In this document: one piece after another, positions 32,182-41,649 of the stretch | How positions within the stretch are numbered: the first letter of the stretch is position 1 | Layout: every line of letters begins with the position of its first letter | Assembly: GCA_000063525.1 (NCBI GenBank) | Contig: CT978603.1 | Location: 243,105-307,104 of the forward strand | Source of the DNA: Synechococcus sp. RCC307 | GTDB lineage: Bacteria; Cyanobacteriota; Cyanobacteriia; PCC-6307; Cyanobiaceae | Length of the DNA stretch: 64,000 nucleotides | Reading direction: 5' to 3' | Notes under the pieces: model-generated | Database searches by the model: none | Seen by the model: the letters and a program-made list of their open reading frames with translations, nothing else | Told to the model about the DNA's origin: nothing | Made by a program: the position numbers and the translations under genes

Positions 32182-32613
32182 TCAGTCCGCCAGCCAGGCC
32201 TGCACTTTCAGCAGTGCTGGCCAACCCGGCCGCCGCTGGAGCCCATCGGCGATCGAGGCCTCCAGCTCTTGGCCCAGTTCCGGGGAGAACACCATCACGC
32301 GCTTGACGATCTCGATGTGCTCACGCACGCCTTTGGCGCCGGTTTCCAGCATCGCCAGGGCCAAATTCAGCCGCCCTTGCGGATCTTGCGCGTTGAGTTT
32401 CACCGCAGTTTTGGCTGAGCGCAGGGCGTCTTCGGGCTGCTCGGTCAGCAATTGCAGCCATGCCAGGCAGGTCCAGCCGGCGGCCTGACGCGGGTCGCGC
32501 CGGGTGATGGCCTCGAAGTCCGCGATCACATCGGCGGCCTCAGCGCCGTCTTGGTAGCGCTGCAGGGCTTGGCCGAATTGACTTTCGCTCAGGCTTGGCT
32601 GCTCTTCCGTCAT
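32182..32613 (-). CDS. TPR-like protein, conserved in cyanobacteria
   Basis: 143 residues, all helical. Two TPR-like units are visible, roughly ADFEAITRRDPRQAAGWTCL and DALRSAKTAVKLNAQDPQ, with the usual Gly/Ala/Pro spacing. No signal peptide or membrane segment is seen. Partner and function unknown. It lies directly upstream of the TIGR03492 gene (one base gap) and may be co-expressed with it. Confidence 0.75.
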   Translation of the reverse strand: MTEEQPSLSESQFGQALQRYQDGAEAADVIADFEAITRRDPRQAAGWTCLAWLQLLTEQPEDALRSAKTAVKLNAQDPQGRLNLALAMLETGAKGVREHIEIVKRVMVFSPELGQELEASIADGLQRRPGWPALLKVQAWLAD

Positions 32614-32655
32614 GGGCGCAGGGATCAGACCAACAGATTCCCATGGCCGCGGTCA

Positions 32656-33039
32656 TCAGACCGCAAAGGAGCTGCCGCAGCCGCAGGTTTGGCTGGCGTT
32701 GGGGTTGGTGAAGTTGAAGCCGCCGCCGATCAGTTCAGTGCTGAAGTCCAGCTGCATTCCATAGATGTAGAGCAGGCTTTTGGGATCACACACCACTTCA
32801 AAGCTGGGAGCATCGGCGGGCTCATAGCTGTAGCGCTCGTCATCGCCTTGGATCTGCGCGGCATCGATGAAGTCCATCGTGTAGCTCATGCCGCTGCAGC
32901 CGCCTGAGCGCACGCCCACCCGCAGCACACTGCCGCTGCCTTGCTGCTGCATCAGGTTGGCCAGCTGCTTCATGGCTGGCTCGGTGATCAAGATGCCTTT
33001 GCCGTCTTTGCCGGTGTGGGTCAGGGTTTCGGTGGCCAT
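32656..33039 (-). CDS. A-type iron-sulfur cluster carrier (IscA/SufA/ErpA family)
   Basis: 127 residues. The three cluster-ligating Cys residues are present in the family spacing: GGCSGMSY in the middle and TCGCGSSF at the C-terminus. The N-terminal ILITEPAMKQL matches the family start. It should carry Fe-S clusters from the SUF machinery to apoproteins, such as photosystem I and NDH-1 subunits. It is somewhat longer than E. coli IscA, with an N-terminal tail of about 17 residues. It is divergent from crtQ across 90 bases, which hold both promoters. Confidence 0.92.
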   Translation of the reverse strand: MATETLTHTGKDGKGILITEPAMKQLANLMQQQGSGSVLRVGVRSGGCSGMSYTMDFIDAAQIQGDDERYSYEPADAPSFEVVCDPKSLLYIYGMQLDFSTELIGGGFNFTNPNASQTCGCGSSFAV

Positions 33040-33129
33040 TCCGGCGCCAGCAAGTTGCTCTGCAGTTTAGGAAGCCTCGGCTGGGCAGCTCGGATCCATA
33101 GAGTCAGGGGCCTTACGGGAGCTTGAGCG

Positions 33130-34581
33130 GTGCGTGTCGCCATCGTCGGATCTGGATTGGCCGGTCTTTCGGCGGCAGTGGATCTGGTGGATGCCGGCCA
33201 CAGCGTTGATCTCTATGAAGCCCGCCCCTTCATGGGCGGCAAGGTGGGCAGCTGGGTGGATGACGGCGGCAACCACATCGAGATGGGGCTGCATGTCTTC
33301 TTCTTCAATTACACGAATCTCTTTGCGCTGATGCGCAAGGTGGGCGCTTTCGACAATCTGCTGCCGAAAGATCACACCCATTTGTTTGTCAATGAAGGAG
33401 GGGATCTCAGAGAGCTGGATTTCCGCTTTGCCCTCGGCGCTCCGTTCAACGGTCTCAAGGCCTTTTTCACCACACCGCAGCTCGATTGGATCGACAAGCT
33501 GCGCAATGCCCTGGCTCTCGGCACCAGCCCGATCGTGCGAGGCCTGGTGGATTACGAGGGGGCGATGCGCACCATTCGCGCCCTGGATCGGATCAGTTTT
33601 AGTGAGTGGTTTTTGGGCCATGGCGGCAGCCCGGAGAGCATTCGCCGCATGTGGAATCCCATCGCCTACGCCCTTGGATTCATTGATTGCGAGGCCATCT
33701 CCGCCCGCTGCATGCTCACCATCTTCATGATGTTTGCTGCCCGCACGGAGGCCTCCAAGCTCAACCTGCTCAAGGGTTCGCCCCACCGCTGGCTGACTGG
33801 TCCGATCTTTGACTACATCAAGGCGCGTGGCGGCCAGCTGCACCTGCGCCATCGCGTCACCGCGGTGCACCACAAGGGCGACAACGGCACCACCGAGGTC
33901 ACCGGCTTGACCATGGGCACCCCCGATGGCGATGTGGAGGTGGAAGCCGATGCCTACCTCGCGGCTTGCGATGTGCCGGGAATTCAGCGCCTGCTGCCCG
34001 AGGAGTGGCGCCGCTTTGAGCAGTTCGACAACATCTACAAGCTCGAGGCCGTACCCGTGGCCACCGTTCAGCTTCGCTATGACGGCTGGGTGACGGAACT
34101 CGGTGATCAACCCCAAGCGGCTGCCGCCAGGGCTGATGTGGCTCACCCCGCGGGTCTCAACAACCTGCTCTACACAGCCGATGCCGACTTCAGCTGTTTT
34201 GCCGATCTCGCCTTGGCCAGCCCCGAGGACTACCGCAAGGAAGGCCAGGGCTCACTGCTGCAGTGCGTGCTCACCCCGGGTGATCCCTGGATCCCGCGCA
34301 AAACCGAGGAGATCGTCGCCCACACCGATGCCCAGGTGCGCAAGCTCTTCCCCTCCAGCAGCGGCTTGAAGCTGGTGTGGAGCAATGTGGTCAAGCTGGC
34401 CCAGTCGCTGTATCGCGAAGCCCCCGGCATGGAGCCTTATCGGCCTGATCAGCGCACTCCGGTGAGCAACTTCTTCTTGGCCGGTAGTTACACCCGCCAG
34501 GACTACATCGATTCGATGGAAGGGGCCACCATGAGCGGGCGTCTGGCCGCCAAGGCCATCCTCAACGGCGCAGGAGGCTGA
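33130..34581 (+). CDS. crtQ: Zeta-carotene desaturase (CrtQ)
   Basis: 483 residues from a GTG. CrtQ desaturates zeta-carotene to lycopene isomers in plant-type carotenoid synthesis, using FAD at the membrane surface. The dinucleotide fold reads [17 protein letters not shown] at the start, followed by the acidic [14 protein letters not shown] block, and the C-terminus has the FAD-closing [17 protein letters not shown]. The [11 protein letters not shown] segment separates ZDS from phytoene desaturase. One base separates its stop from the following SRPBCC gene start. Confidence 0.93.
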   Translation: MRVAIVGSGLAGLSAAVDLVDAGHSVDLYEARPFMGGKVGSWVDDGGNHIEMGLHVFFFNYTNLFALMRKVGAFDNLLPKDHTHLFVNEGGDLRELDFRFALGAPFNGLKAFFTTPQLDWIDKLRNALALGTSPIVRGLVDYEGAMRTIRALDRISFSEWFLGHGGSPESIRRMWNPIAYALGFIDCEAISARCMLTIFMMFAARTEASKLNLLKGSPHRWLTGPIFDYIKARGGQLHLRHRVTAVHHKGDNGTTEVTGLTMGTPDGDVEVEADAYLAACDVPGIQRLLPEEWRRFEQFDNIYKLEAVPVATVQLRYDGWVTELGDQPQAAAARADVAHPAGLNNLLYTADADFSCFADLALASPEDYRKEGQGSLLQCVLTPGDPWIPRKTEEIVAHTDAQVRKLFPSSSGLKLVWSNVVKLAQSLYREAPGMEPYRPDQRTPVSNFFLAGSYTRQDYIDSMEGATMSGRLAAKAILNGAGG

Positions 34582-34582
34582 G

Positions 34583-35029
34583 ATGGGCCGCTGGCTTGAG
34601 CACAGTGTTGCGGTGGATATTGCCGCGCCCGTGGATCTGGTGTGGGCGGTGTGGAGTGATCTCGAATCCATGCCGCTGTGGATGCGCTGGATCGAATCGG
34701 TAAAGACGCTCGATGACCCCGACCTCACTGAATGGACCCTGGCGGCCCAGGGCTTTCGCTTCCAGTGGAAGGCCCGCATCACCCAGCGGGTGGAGGCCCA
34801 GCAATTGCATTGGCAATCCGTCGGCGGCCTTCCCACCAAAGGCGCCGTGCGCTTCTACCCAGAAGCCGATGAGCGCACGGCGGTGAAGCTCACCGTGAGC
34901 TACGAGCTGCCAGGGGTGCTGGCGCCCTTGATGGATCCCAAGATCCTGGGCGGTTTGGTCAGCAAGGAGTTGCAGGCCAATCTCGATCGTTTTCAAGAAC
35001 TGGTGGAAGAGCGGGCCCGCGCTCGATAG
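34583..35029 (+). CDS. SRPBCC/polyketide-cyclase-like protein
   Basis: 148 residues forming one START/SRPBCC helix-grip domain: an N-terminal strand WLEHSVAVDIAAPVDLVWAV, the helix SDLESMPLWMRWIESV, a run of strands, and a C-terminal amphipathic helix beginning LGGLVSKELQANL. Such proteins bind hydrophobic ligands. Its position one base after crtQ is conserved-looking and suggests a link to carotenoid handling, but no enzymatic residues can be named. Confidence 0.82.
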   Translation: MGRWLEHSVAVDIAAPVDLVWAVWSDLESMPLWMRWIESVKTLDDPDLTEWTLAAQGFRFQWKARITQRVEAQQLHWQSVGGLPTKGAVRFYPEADERTAVKLTVSYELPGVLAPLMDPKILGGLVSKELQANLDRFQELVEERARAR

Positions 35030-35093
35030 GGTTCGGCCACTTGCTGATGGGCTGCTGGCCTGCCGCGCTGCTGCCGCTGCTGTTGTTGCCGCT

Positions 35094-35552
35094 GTGATGC
35101 TGTCGGCCTGTGGCGCCCAGACGCCTCCTCAGGCCAGCACGCCTCCTGCCGCTGAGGCCAACAAAGACACTGCCAATTCGCTGCCTGAGCCAACAGCTGA
35201 TCCACAGCTGATTCCTCTCTACGACCCGGATGAGGTGCTGGGTTCATTGCCGCGCGGCCGCCAGGATCCCTTTGCGCCACCACCGCAGGCGCTGGTGGCC
35301 GCCCAGGACGACGCGTCTGATTCAGGAGGCGACGGGGTGCCCGAGTTGATGGGTGTCTCCTCGGTAGGTGGGGTGGCCCAGGCGTTTGTGAGCTACGGCA
35401 GCTACAGCGGACCTGTCGCCCCTGGTGATGTGGGCGACCCTGATCGCCTGCCTTGGCTGCCCACCGGTGTTGGCGTTGCGGGTGTTGATGTGCAGCGTGG
35501 CCGCTTGCTATTGGAGCGCGATGGCCGGCCCTTGAGCCCGCTTCAGCTTTAA
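35094..35552 (+). CDS. Putative lipoprotein, conserved hypothetical; start codon unusual
   Basis: 152 residues from the GTG at 35094. A lipobox (LSAC, residues 3-6) sits so close to this start that no signal peptide would be left. In the same open frame the upstream codons encode LLACRAAAAAVVAAV, a good hydrophobic signal, but the only start-like codons there are CTG at 35052 and 35055. Either a CTG start or an upstream reading error is implied. The mature part is Pro-rich, then has LIPLYDPDEVLGSLPRGRQDPF and a small beta-rich domain with FVSYGSYSGPVAPGD. Function unknown; probably membrane attached. It overlaps hemD by 4 bases. Confidence 0.6.
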   Translation: MMLSACGAQTPPQASTPPAAEANKDTANSLPEPTADPQLIPLYDPDEVLGSLPRGRQDPFAPPPQALVAAQDDASDSGGDGVPELMGVSSVGGVAQAFVSYGSYSGPVAPGDVGDPDRLPWLPTGVGVAGVDVQRGRLLLERDGRPLSPLQL

Positions 35553-36337
35553 GCCAAGGCGCGGCTGCAGGCGGCTACCAGGCCATCAAGGTCATGGGGA
35601 TCAGCTTCAGCGTCGACGTGCCCCAGCAGCTCCCGGCAAACGGCGCTGGTTTGCGGGCCAATCGAAATCACCGCCAGCCTGCTGATGTGCTCGTTCCAGC
35701 TCTCGCCGAACTGGGCCTCGAGCAGTTGCACCGTGTGGCGCACGGTTTTGCCGCTGCTGAAACAGATGGCCTCCGCCATGCCGGCTTCTAGAGCAGCGGC
35801 GGTGAGGGCTGGCAGATCCTTGGGGCAGCGCGATTCATAGGCCGCCACTTCGCTCACCCGCGCGCCGGCTTCGCCAAAGGCTTCAGCCAGCAGCGTGCGT
35901 CCGCCGCTTTGCACCCGCGGCAAAAGGATCCGCTGGCCCCAGACGCCAACAGGGAAGTTCTCCAGCAGGCTGTCGGCCACGAAATCCGGTGGGATGAAAT
36001 CGGCGGTTGCGCCGAGATCCTCCAGTTGCTGAGCCGTTTTGCGGCCCACCGCAGCGATTTTTAGCGACGCTGGCCGCCGAGCCAGGCTGCGGCCTTGGGC
36101 TTGCAGCCGTTCATCCACCGCGGTGACGCCATTGGCGCTGGAGACCACCAGCCAATGGAAGTCCTCCAGTTCGCTGAGGGCATCATCCAAAGGCCCCCAG
36201 CTATCGGGCGGGCCAATCACCAGCGCTGGTAAATCCAGCACCTGGGCGCCAGCGGCTTCAAACAGCTTTCGCGCAGCCCCCAGCTGGTGCTCCGCGCGGG
36301 TGAGCACCACGGTGTGGCCGCTCAGATCAGGCGGCAT
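35549..36337 (-). CDS. hemD: Uroporphyrinogen-III synthase
   Basis: 262 residues. HemD closes and inverts ring D of hydroxymethylbilane, giving the precursor of haem, chlorophyll and bilins. The family is poorly conserved, but the two-domain pattern is clear: HTVVLTRAEHQLGAARKLF at the start, LVVSSANGVTAV at the first domain, IAAVGRKTAQQLE at the hinge, then ICFSSGKTVRHTV and ISIGPQTSAVCRE. It begins 11 bases inside the end of the upstream glycosyltransferase gene, suggesting one transcript. Confidence 0.88.
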   Translation of the reverse strand: MPPDLSGHTVVLTRAEHQLGAARKLFEAAGAQVLDLPALVIGPPDSWGPLDDALSELEDFHWLVVSSANGVTAVDERLQAQGRSLARRPASLKIAAVGRKTAQQLEDLGATADFIPPDFVADSLLENFPVGVWGQRILLPRVQSGGRTLLAEAFGEAGARVSEVAAYESRCPKDLPALTAAALEAGMAEAICFSSGKTVRHTVQLLEAQFGESWNEHISRLAVISIGPQTSAVCRELLGHVDAEADPHDLDGLVAACSRALA

Positions 36338-37523
36338 TCAGGTTCACCAGCTCGCCAGCGCTGCGGGCCAAGGCTTCAGCATCATCTTTGCGGTTTTGCT
36401 GCAGCAGCAGCCCAATCGCCATCAAAAAGCTGCTGCGCGCCGCTTCAAAGTTGCCGCCAGCCAGCTGGGCGGCTCCCAGGTTTTGATGCAGCTCTGGGCT
36501 GTTGGGATCAAGCTGCAAACCGCTTTGGTAGGCCTCGATCGCCCCGCCGATGTCGCCGGCTTTGCGTTGGATCAGGCCGAGGTTGTACCAGCCCAGCATC
36601 ACCTCCGGCAGCTGCCGGGTCACCGCTGAGGTCACCTCGGTGGCTTCCGCCAGCTTGTTCAGGCGCAGCAGCAATGCCCCGAGGTTGAGCCGGGCTCCCA
36701 CCAGCACCTGGGGACTGAGGGGTTCCTCCAAGGCCAGGCGGTAGTAGCGCTCGGCTTCCTCAGGTTTATTGCTGCTGTTGGCGATGCCCAGGTGCAGCAG
36801 CAGCTCATAGCGCTCGCGGTGTTGATCGCTTTGGCAGTGCTCGAGTCCCATCTCCAGCAGGGCCAAGCCGCGGGTGGTGTTGCCTTGATCCACCTCAAGG
36901 CCGCCGAGCTTGGCGCAGGCATAGGGGTCGCCGGGTTTGCTGGCGAGCTCGGCTTCCATGGCCTCCCGCAGACGGTTGGCCTTGTTGCCGGCGATGAGCT
37001 CTTCGGGGCGGTAGCCGGTGTGGAACAGGGCCGGTTCAGCGCAATCAACAACGCGCCATTGGCTCTCGCTTTTGAGCAGCTCCTCGACGGAGTCGTCGAT
37101 CATCGAGTGATAGGCCCGGCTCCATTGGATCGCAGGGTGCTTGCGGAACAGGCGGCTGACGCTGGAGTAGGGCGATTGCACCGCGCCGTCCTCGTAGCGC
37201 AGCAGGTTGATCACCAGCACATCGGGCTGCGCCATCAACGCTTGCAGCGCCGGCTTGACGTCATCAAGCAGCAGCTCATCGGCATCGAGCACCAGCACCC
37301 ACTCGCCGCTGACGAACTCCAACGCCTTGTTGCGCGCTGGGGTGAAATCGCCGGGCCATTCGATTTCTTCGACTCGTGCTCCGGCGTCTTTGGCAATGGC
37401 GACGGTGTTGTCGGTGGAGCCGGTGTCAACAACCACCAGTTCATCGCAGAACCCTTTCACGCTCTCGAGGCAAGCGCCGAGCTGCTGCTCCTCATCGCGC
37501 ACGATCATCGAGAGGCTGAGCAT
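36327..37523 (-). CDS. GT2 glycosyltransferase fused to TPR repeats
   Basis: 398 residues. The N-terminal GT2 domain (about 1-210) has LSMIVRDEEQQLGACLES, VVVDTGSTDNT, the DxD-type VLDADELLL and an HSMIDDS segment. The remaining 180 residues are TPR units ending in the clear repeat AIEAYQSGLQLDPNSPELHQ. This GT2-TPR layout is widespread in cyanobacteria; acceptors are unknown and could be proteins or glycans. It lacks membrane segments, so it is cytosolic. It overlaps hemD by 11 bases at its end. Confidence 0.85.
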   Translation of the reverse strand: MLSLSMIVRDEEQQLGACLESVKGFCDELVVVDTGSTDNTVAIAKDAGARVEEIEWPGDFTPARNKALEFVSGEWVLVLDADELLLDDVKPALQALMAQPDVLVINLLRYEDGAVQSPYSSVSRLFRKHPAIQWSRAYHSMIDDSVEELLKSESQWRVVDCAEPALFHTGYRPEELIAGNKANRLREAMEAELASKPGDPYACAKLGGLEVDQGNTTRGLALLEMGLEHCQSDQHRERYELLLHLGIANSSNKPEEAERYYRLALEEPLSPQVLVGARLNLGALLLRLNKLAEATEVTSAVTRQLPEVMLGWYNLGLIQRKAGDIGGAIEAYQSGLQLDPNSPELHQNLGAAQLAGGNFEAARSSFLMAIGLLLQQNRKDDAEALARSAGELVNLNAA

Positions 37524-37576
37524 GGCCGCTGGTTGCTAAATCGCCCCAGAGATTAAGCGGCATCTCCTGGAGTGCC

Positions 37577-39136
37577 TCAGTCGGTAAAACCGCCCTCATG
37601 GGCATGACCCACCAACCCCAGTTGGGCCAAGGCCATGGCTTGAGCCGCCGGCATTTGGCCGGGGCTGTAGGCCGCTGGCAGATCGGCAGGCAGCAGAGCT
37701 TGGAGCTCGTGCCAGAGGTAGGGGCTGCCGTAGACCACCAGGCCTGCCAGGCGCTCCTGCTGGATCAGCTTCTGCACTTGCTCAGGCCAGTTCTCATTGC
37801 TGTTTTTGCCAGCGCGGAATGGGTTGCCGCGCACGAACAGCTGCAGCAACACCTTCTCTTCGGGCAGGTTCCAGGGCGGGCTTTGATCATCGATGCGCCA
37901 TGGCCTCCAGCCCGCCGCCTGAGGCCGGATCAGGGCTGGGGCGTTGAGGGGTAGAGCCGGGCATTGCAGGCTGTTGTCAACGCGGATCAGATTCACGCCG
38001 CCGCCACTGGCGAGTGGCCCGCCTCGATGCTCAAAGCTGGCGGCCAGCAGCTGCTGCTGCAGGTTGCGGTGTTGGTGTTGCAGCAGGGCCAGCTCTTGGA
38101 TTGCCGTTGTTGGTTCGATGAGGCTGGTGTGGCTTTGCGCTAGGGCTTGCTCTCGCCTCTGCAGGCTTTGCTCTAAGCGCTCCATCGGCCAGCGGCCGCT
38201 GCTGAAACCTTCTTCGAGGGCATCAAGGGCCGCTGCCGCATCCGCTGGCATCAAGATCAGATCAGCGCCAGCGTCAAACGCCAAGGCGGCAGCTTCCCCA
38301 GGGCCATAGCGATCAGCAATGGCTTCCATCACCAGGGCGTCGGTCACCACAAGCCCGTTAAAACCGAGCTGCTGCCTGAGCAGATCAGTGAGCACTGCCT
38401 TGGAGAGGGTGGCGGGCCGCTCAGCATCCAAGGCAGGCAGCAACAGATGCGCGGTCATCACGCTGGCGGCTCCAGCGTCAATGGCGGCTTCAAACGGCAG
38501 CAGCTCAAGGCGCTGCAAGCGCTCGAGGTCGTGGGGGATCAGCGGCAGTTCCAGATGGGAATCGCTGGCGGTATCGCCATGGCCGGGAAAGTGTTTGGCG
38601 CAGCCCAGCACCCCTTCGCGTTGCAGTCCCACGAGAAAGCAGCAGCTCAAGGCGCTGGCGGCCTCAGCTGTTTCTCCCCAGGCGCGCACATTGATGACCG
38701 GATTGGCAGGGTTGTTGTTGACATCGCAGACCGGCCCAAGCACCCAGTTCAACCCGAGGCTGCGGGCCTCAAGCGCGGTGCAGCGGCCATAGGCCGTGGC
38801 CAAGACTTCGGCCTGAGTCGGGTCGCGATTCCACAGCTTCGCCAGTCCCAGCGGTGGCGGCAGCCAACTGGCGCCATCAAAGCGTTGGCCCACGCCTTCC
38901 TCCACATCGGCGCAGAGCAGCAGTGGCCCTTGGGCCCAGCGCTGCAGTTGCCGGCAGCGCAGCGCTAGATCAGCCGCTGATCCGCCCAGCAAGATCACAC
39001 CGCCCACGCCTTCAGCCAGCCCGCGCTGCAGTTCGTCGTTGCTGAGTTCCCAGCGCGGGTAGCGGCGCTGCCCGTCGAGGGCGTAGCCACTGGCCCTGAG
39101 AACCAGCAGCTGGGCCAGCTGGCGGCGCAGGCTCAC
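37577..39136 (-). CDS. nagZ: Glycoside hydrolase family 3, beta-N-acetylhexosaminidase (NagZ-like)
   Basis: 519 residues. NagZ removes N-acetylglucosamine from muropeptides during cell-wall recycling. The family motif [14 protein letters not shown], which carries the catalytic His-Asp pair of NagZ, is present, and the nucleophile lies in [13 protein letters not shown]. After the TIM barrel (about 1-340) there is a second domain of about 170 residues with no signature that I know, longer than in E. coli NagZ. No signal peptide is evident. It overlaps rbfA by 4 bases. Confidence 0.88.
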
Positions 39137-39528
39137 ATCTCCTCGCTGCCGTCGGGCACCGGGCCGCGTTCTTGTCGTTCTTCCTCGAGCTTGCTCAGCA
39201 GCCCCAGCACTTCCACCCCTTGGGCCAAGCCCTTGTCGTGATGGAACACCAGCTCAGGGGTGCGGCGCATGTTCAAGCGCCGGCTCAGCTCACCGCGCAG
39301 GTAGGGAGCCGCCGAGCGCAGGCCAGCCATGGCCTGGTCTTGCTCGCTCTCGCTGCCAAAGATGCTCACCGACACCTTGCAGTGCTGCAGATCGCCCGCC
39401 ACCACCACATTGGTGATGCTCACCATGCCTTGATTCACGCGTTCATCACGCACGCCATTGACGAGCAATTCGCTCATCTCCCGGCGAATCATCGAGGCCA
39501 CGCGCTCTACCCGTCGCCCATGGGCCAT
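39133..39528 (-). CDS. rbfA: Ribosome-binding factor A
   Basis: 131 residues. RbfA is a KH-type protein needed for late maturation of the 30S subunit and processing of 16S rRNA. It shows [18 protein letters not shown] at the start, [21 protein letters not shown] in the centre and [19 protein letters not shown], all diagnostic. The C-terminal 15 residues are acidic. It lies 3 bases downstream of the ycf33 gene and overlaps nagZ. Confidence 0.95.
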
Positions 39529-39531
39529 TGC

Positions 39532-39738
39532 CTATGCCAGCGGCACTGGAGTCACCATGGCACGCAGCACGAGCGTGAGCGTGAGCAGCCCGCTGATCAG
39601 CGCGCCGATCAGCGCAACGGCGGTGACGGGGTTGCGGGTGCGCGCCAAAAGAGGCTCGAACACCGAGCTGGCCACACCCAATCCAAAGGCGATCAAGTAA
39701 CGCGGATAGCGCGTCACGTTGGCGAAAAACTCTCCCAT
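39532..39738 (-). CDS. ycf33: Ycf33 / DUF751 family membrane protein
   Basis: 68 residues from the ATG at 39738 (an in-frame earlier start at 39795 would overlap the divergent gene). It shows FFANVTRYPRYLIAFGLG, then FEPLLARTRNPVTAVALIG and a final hydrophobic helix, matching the DUF751 (Ycf33) family found in cyanobacteria and red-lineage plastids. Two membrane segments are likely. A role in photosynthetic electron flow has been proposed for the family; the sequence itself does not show it. Confidence 0.82.
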   Translation of the reverse strand: MGEFFANVTRYPRYLIAFGLGVASSVFEPLLARTRNPVTAVALIGALISGLLTLTLVLRAMVTPVPLA

Positions 39739-39793
39739 CACCTCACAAAACCCATGGCTACTCTGCCGGCAAGCGCTGTTTCGCCCGCCTGCC

Positions 39794-40546
39794 ATGGAGC
39801 TTTTTCAGTTCCGCCACTCTGCCTTTTGCGAAAAAGTGCACTTGTTATTGGCGGCAAAGGGACTCAGCTACAGCGTCAACGATGTCACCCCCGGCGTGGG
39901 GCAGATCGAGCTATTTCAGCTCACAGGCCAGCGGCAGGTGCCGGTGCTGCGCGATGGTGAACAGCTGATTGCCGATTCCAGTGCCATCGCGATGCACTTG
40001 GAGTCCAAGCACCCGGAGCCTGCGCTCCTGCCCAGTGATGCCGCCCAGCGCGCTGAAGTGTTGTTGCTGGAGGACTGGGCCGATACGGCCTTGGCCTCTT
40101 CCGCCCGCATGGCACTCCTGCAGGGTGCAGCGGAAGATCCTGTGCTTCGCGGCGCGCTGCTTCCCGATGCCACCCCAGCGCTGCTGCGCAATTTGATCGG
40201 TGCCGTGCCAGGTGATCTGCTCGGTGGTGTGGGCCAATTGCTGCCCATGGGGCGCGATTCGTTGATCTTTGCCCTGGAGCAGCTGCTCACCTTGCTGGAG
40301 CAGCGCCCCTATTTGGTGGGCGAGCGCCCCACCGTGGCCGATGTAGCTGTGGCCGCCCAGCTGTATCTGTTGCGGTTCCCATCTGTGGCTGGGCCTCAAC
40401 TGGCCTCCCGCGGTGTGGCTGGAGTGGCTGATCAGCCCCGATTTGAGCCGCTGTTCCAATGGCGCGATGAGCTCTACCGCACCCTGGGCCGCCGGCCCGA
40501 TGGCTCAGAAGCGTCGGCTCCGGTTGAGGCCATGCCGGTGGGGTGA
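39794..40546 (+). CDS. Glutathione S-transferase family protein
   Basis: 250 residues from the ATG at 39794. The thioredoxin-like N-domain (about 1-75) has HSAFCEKVHLLLAAKGL, with a Cys at the catalytic loop, VPVLRDGEQ with the cis-Pro, and IADSSAIAMHLE with the glutathione-binding Ser. The all-helical C-domain has YLVGERPTVADVAVAAQLYL, the usual folding motif. Substrate unknown. It is divergent from ycf33 with 55 bases between the starts. Confidence 0.87.
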   Translation: MELFQFRHSAFCEKVHLLLAAKGLSYSVNDVTPGVGQIELFQLTGQRQVPVLRDGEQLIADSSAIAMHLESKHPEPALLPSDAAQRAEVLLLEDWADTALASSARMALLQGAAEDPVLRGALLPDATPALLRNLIGAVPGDLLGGVGQLLPMGRDSLIFALEQLLTLLEQRPYLVGERPTVADVAVAAQLYLLRFPSVAGPQLASRGVAGVADQPRFEPLFQWRDELYRTLGRRPDGSEASAPVEAMPVG

Positions 40547-40623
40547 GGCGCGCTTGGGCTCGCTGATCACATCGAAATAGCCTCCGGGCATCTTAATTTC
40601 GTGTCTTATTTGCTGGGCCTGCG

Positions 40624-41649
40624 ATGAATCCCCTGGCCCCGGTGTTGCAGCAGGAAGCCCAGGCGTTGTTGAACACGGCCGCTCAATTGCGGCCCGATCA
40701 AGCCGAGGCCGCCTTGGATCTGCTGCAGCACTGCAGCGAGCAGGGCGCCAAGTTGGTCGTCACGGGTGTGGGCAAAAGCGGGATCGTGGCTCGCAAGATC
40801 GCGGCCACGTTCACCTCGATTGGCCTGATGGCCCTCTATCTCAATCCCCTCGATGCACTGCATGGGGATCTGGGGGTTGTGGGGGCCGAAGACGTTGTTC
40901 TGCTGCTCTCCAACAGCGGCGAGAGCAGTGAGTTGCTGGCGTTGCTGCCCCATTTGCACCGCCGCGGTAGCGCTTGCATTGCTCTGACGGGCCGGCTGGA
41001 TTCCAGCTTGGCCAGGGGCGCTCAAGTGGTGCTCGATGGCTCCGTGGATCGTGAGGTGTGCCCCCTCAACCTGGCTCCAACAGCCAGCACAGCAGTGGCG
41101 ATGGCGATTGGGGATGCCTTGGCGGCGGTGTGGATGCAGCGGCAGGGCATCACCCAGGCCGATTTTGCGGTGAATCACCCCGCAGGTTCCTTGGGGCGGC
41201 AGCTCACCCTCAGCGTCGCGGATTTGATGGTCCCCATCGACACGTGCCCGCCCTTGCCGCCGGATGCTGCATTGCCAGAAGTGGTGGACCAGCTCACCGG
41301 CGCTCTGGCTGGGGCCGCGTGGGTGCAGCAGCCTGATCAGCCCAAGCGGTTGTTGGGCTTGATCACCGATGGCGACCTGCGCCGCGCGCTGCGAACCCAT
41401 TCGCCCCAGGCCTGGGCTTCGATTCAGGCGGCCGATTTGATGACCACTGATCCCATCACGGCAGCCCCTGATCAATTGGCCGTTGCCGCTTTGGAGCTGA
41501 TGGAGCGCAACCGCCGTAAGTCGATTTCGGTGTTGCCTGTGCAGGCGGTCAGTGGGGAGTTGGTGGGGCTGCTGCGCTTGCATGATCTGGTGCAGGCCGG
41601 GCTGAGCCGCGCTTCAGGAACCACAACAGACATTCCGCAGGCGGCATGA
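40624..41649 (+). CDS. kdsD: Arabinose-5-phosphate isomerase (KdsD/KpsF)
   Basis: 341 residues. It interconverts ribulose-5-phosphate and arabinose-5-phosphate, the first step of KDO synthesis. The SIS domain (about 20-175) has [20 protein letters not shown], the HGDLG motif and [22 protein letters not shown] links to two CBS domains (about 200-330) with [14 protein letters not shown]. The three kds genes here are joined by 4-base overlaps, which shows a dedicated KDO operon. The 77 bases upstream must hold the promoter. Confidence 0.93.
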   Translation: MNPLAPVLQQEAQALLNTAAQLRPDQAEAALDLLQHCSEQGAKLVVTGVGKSGIVARKIAATFTSIGLMALYLNPLDALHGDLGVVGAEDVVLLLSNSGESSELLALLPHLHRRGSACIALTGRLDSSLARGAQVVLDGSVDREVCPLNLAPTASTAVAMAIGDALAAVWMQRQGITQADFAVNHPAGSLGRQLTLSVADLMVPIDTCPPLPPDAALPEVVDQLTGALAGAAWVQQPDQPKRLLGLITDGDLRRALRTHSPQAWASIQAADLMTTDPITAAPDQLAVAALELMERNRRKSISVLPVQAVSGELVGLLRLHDLVQAGLSRASGTTTDIPQAA

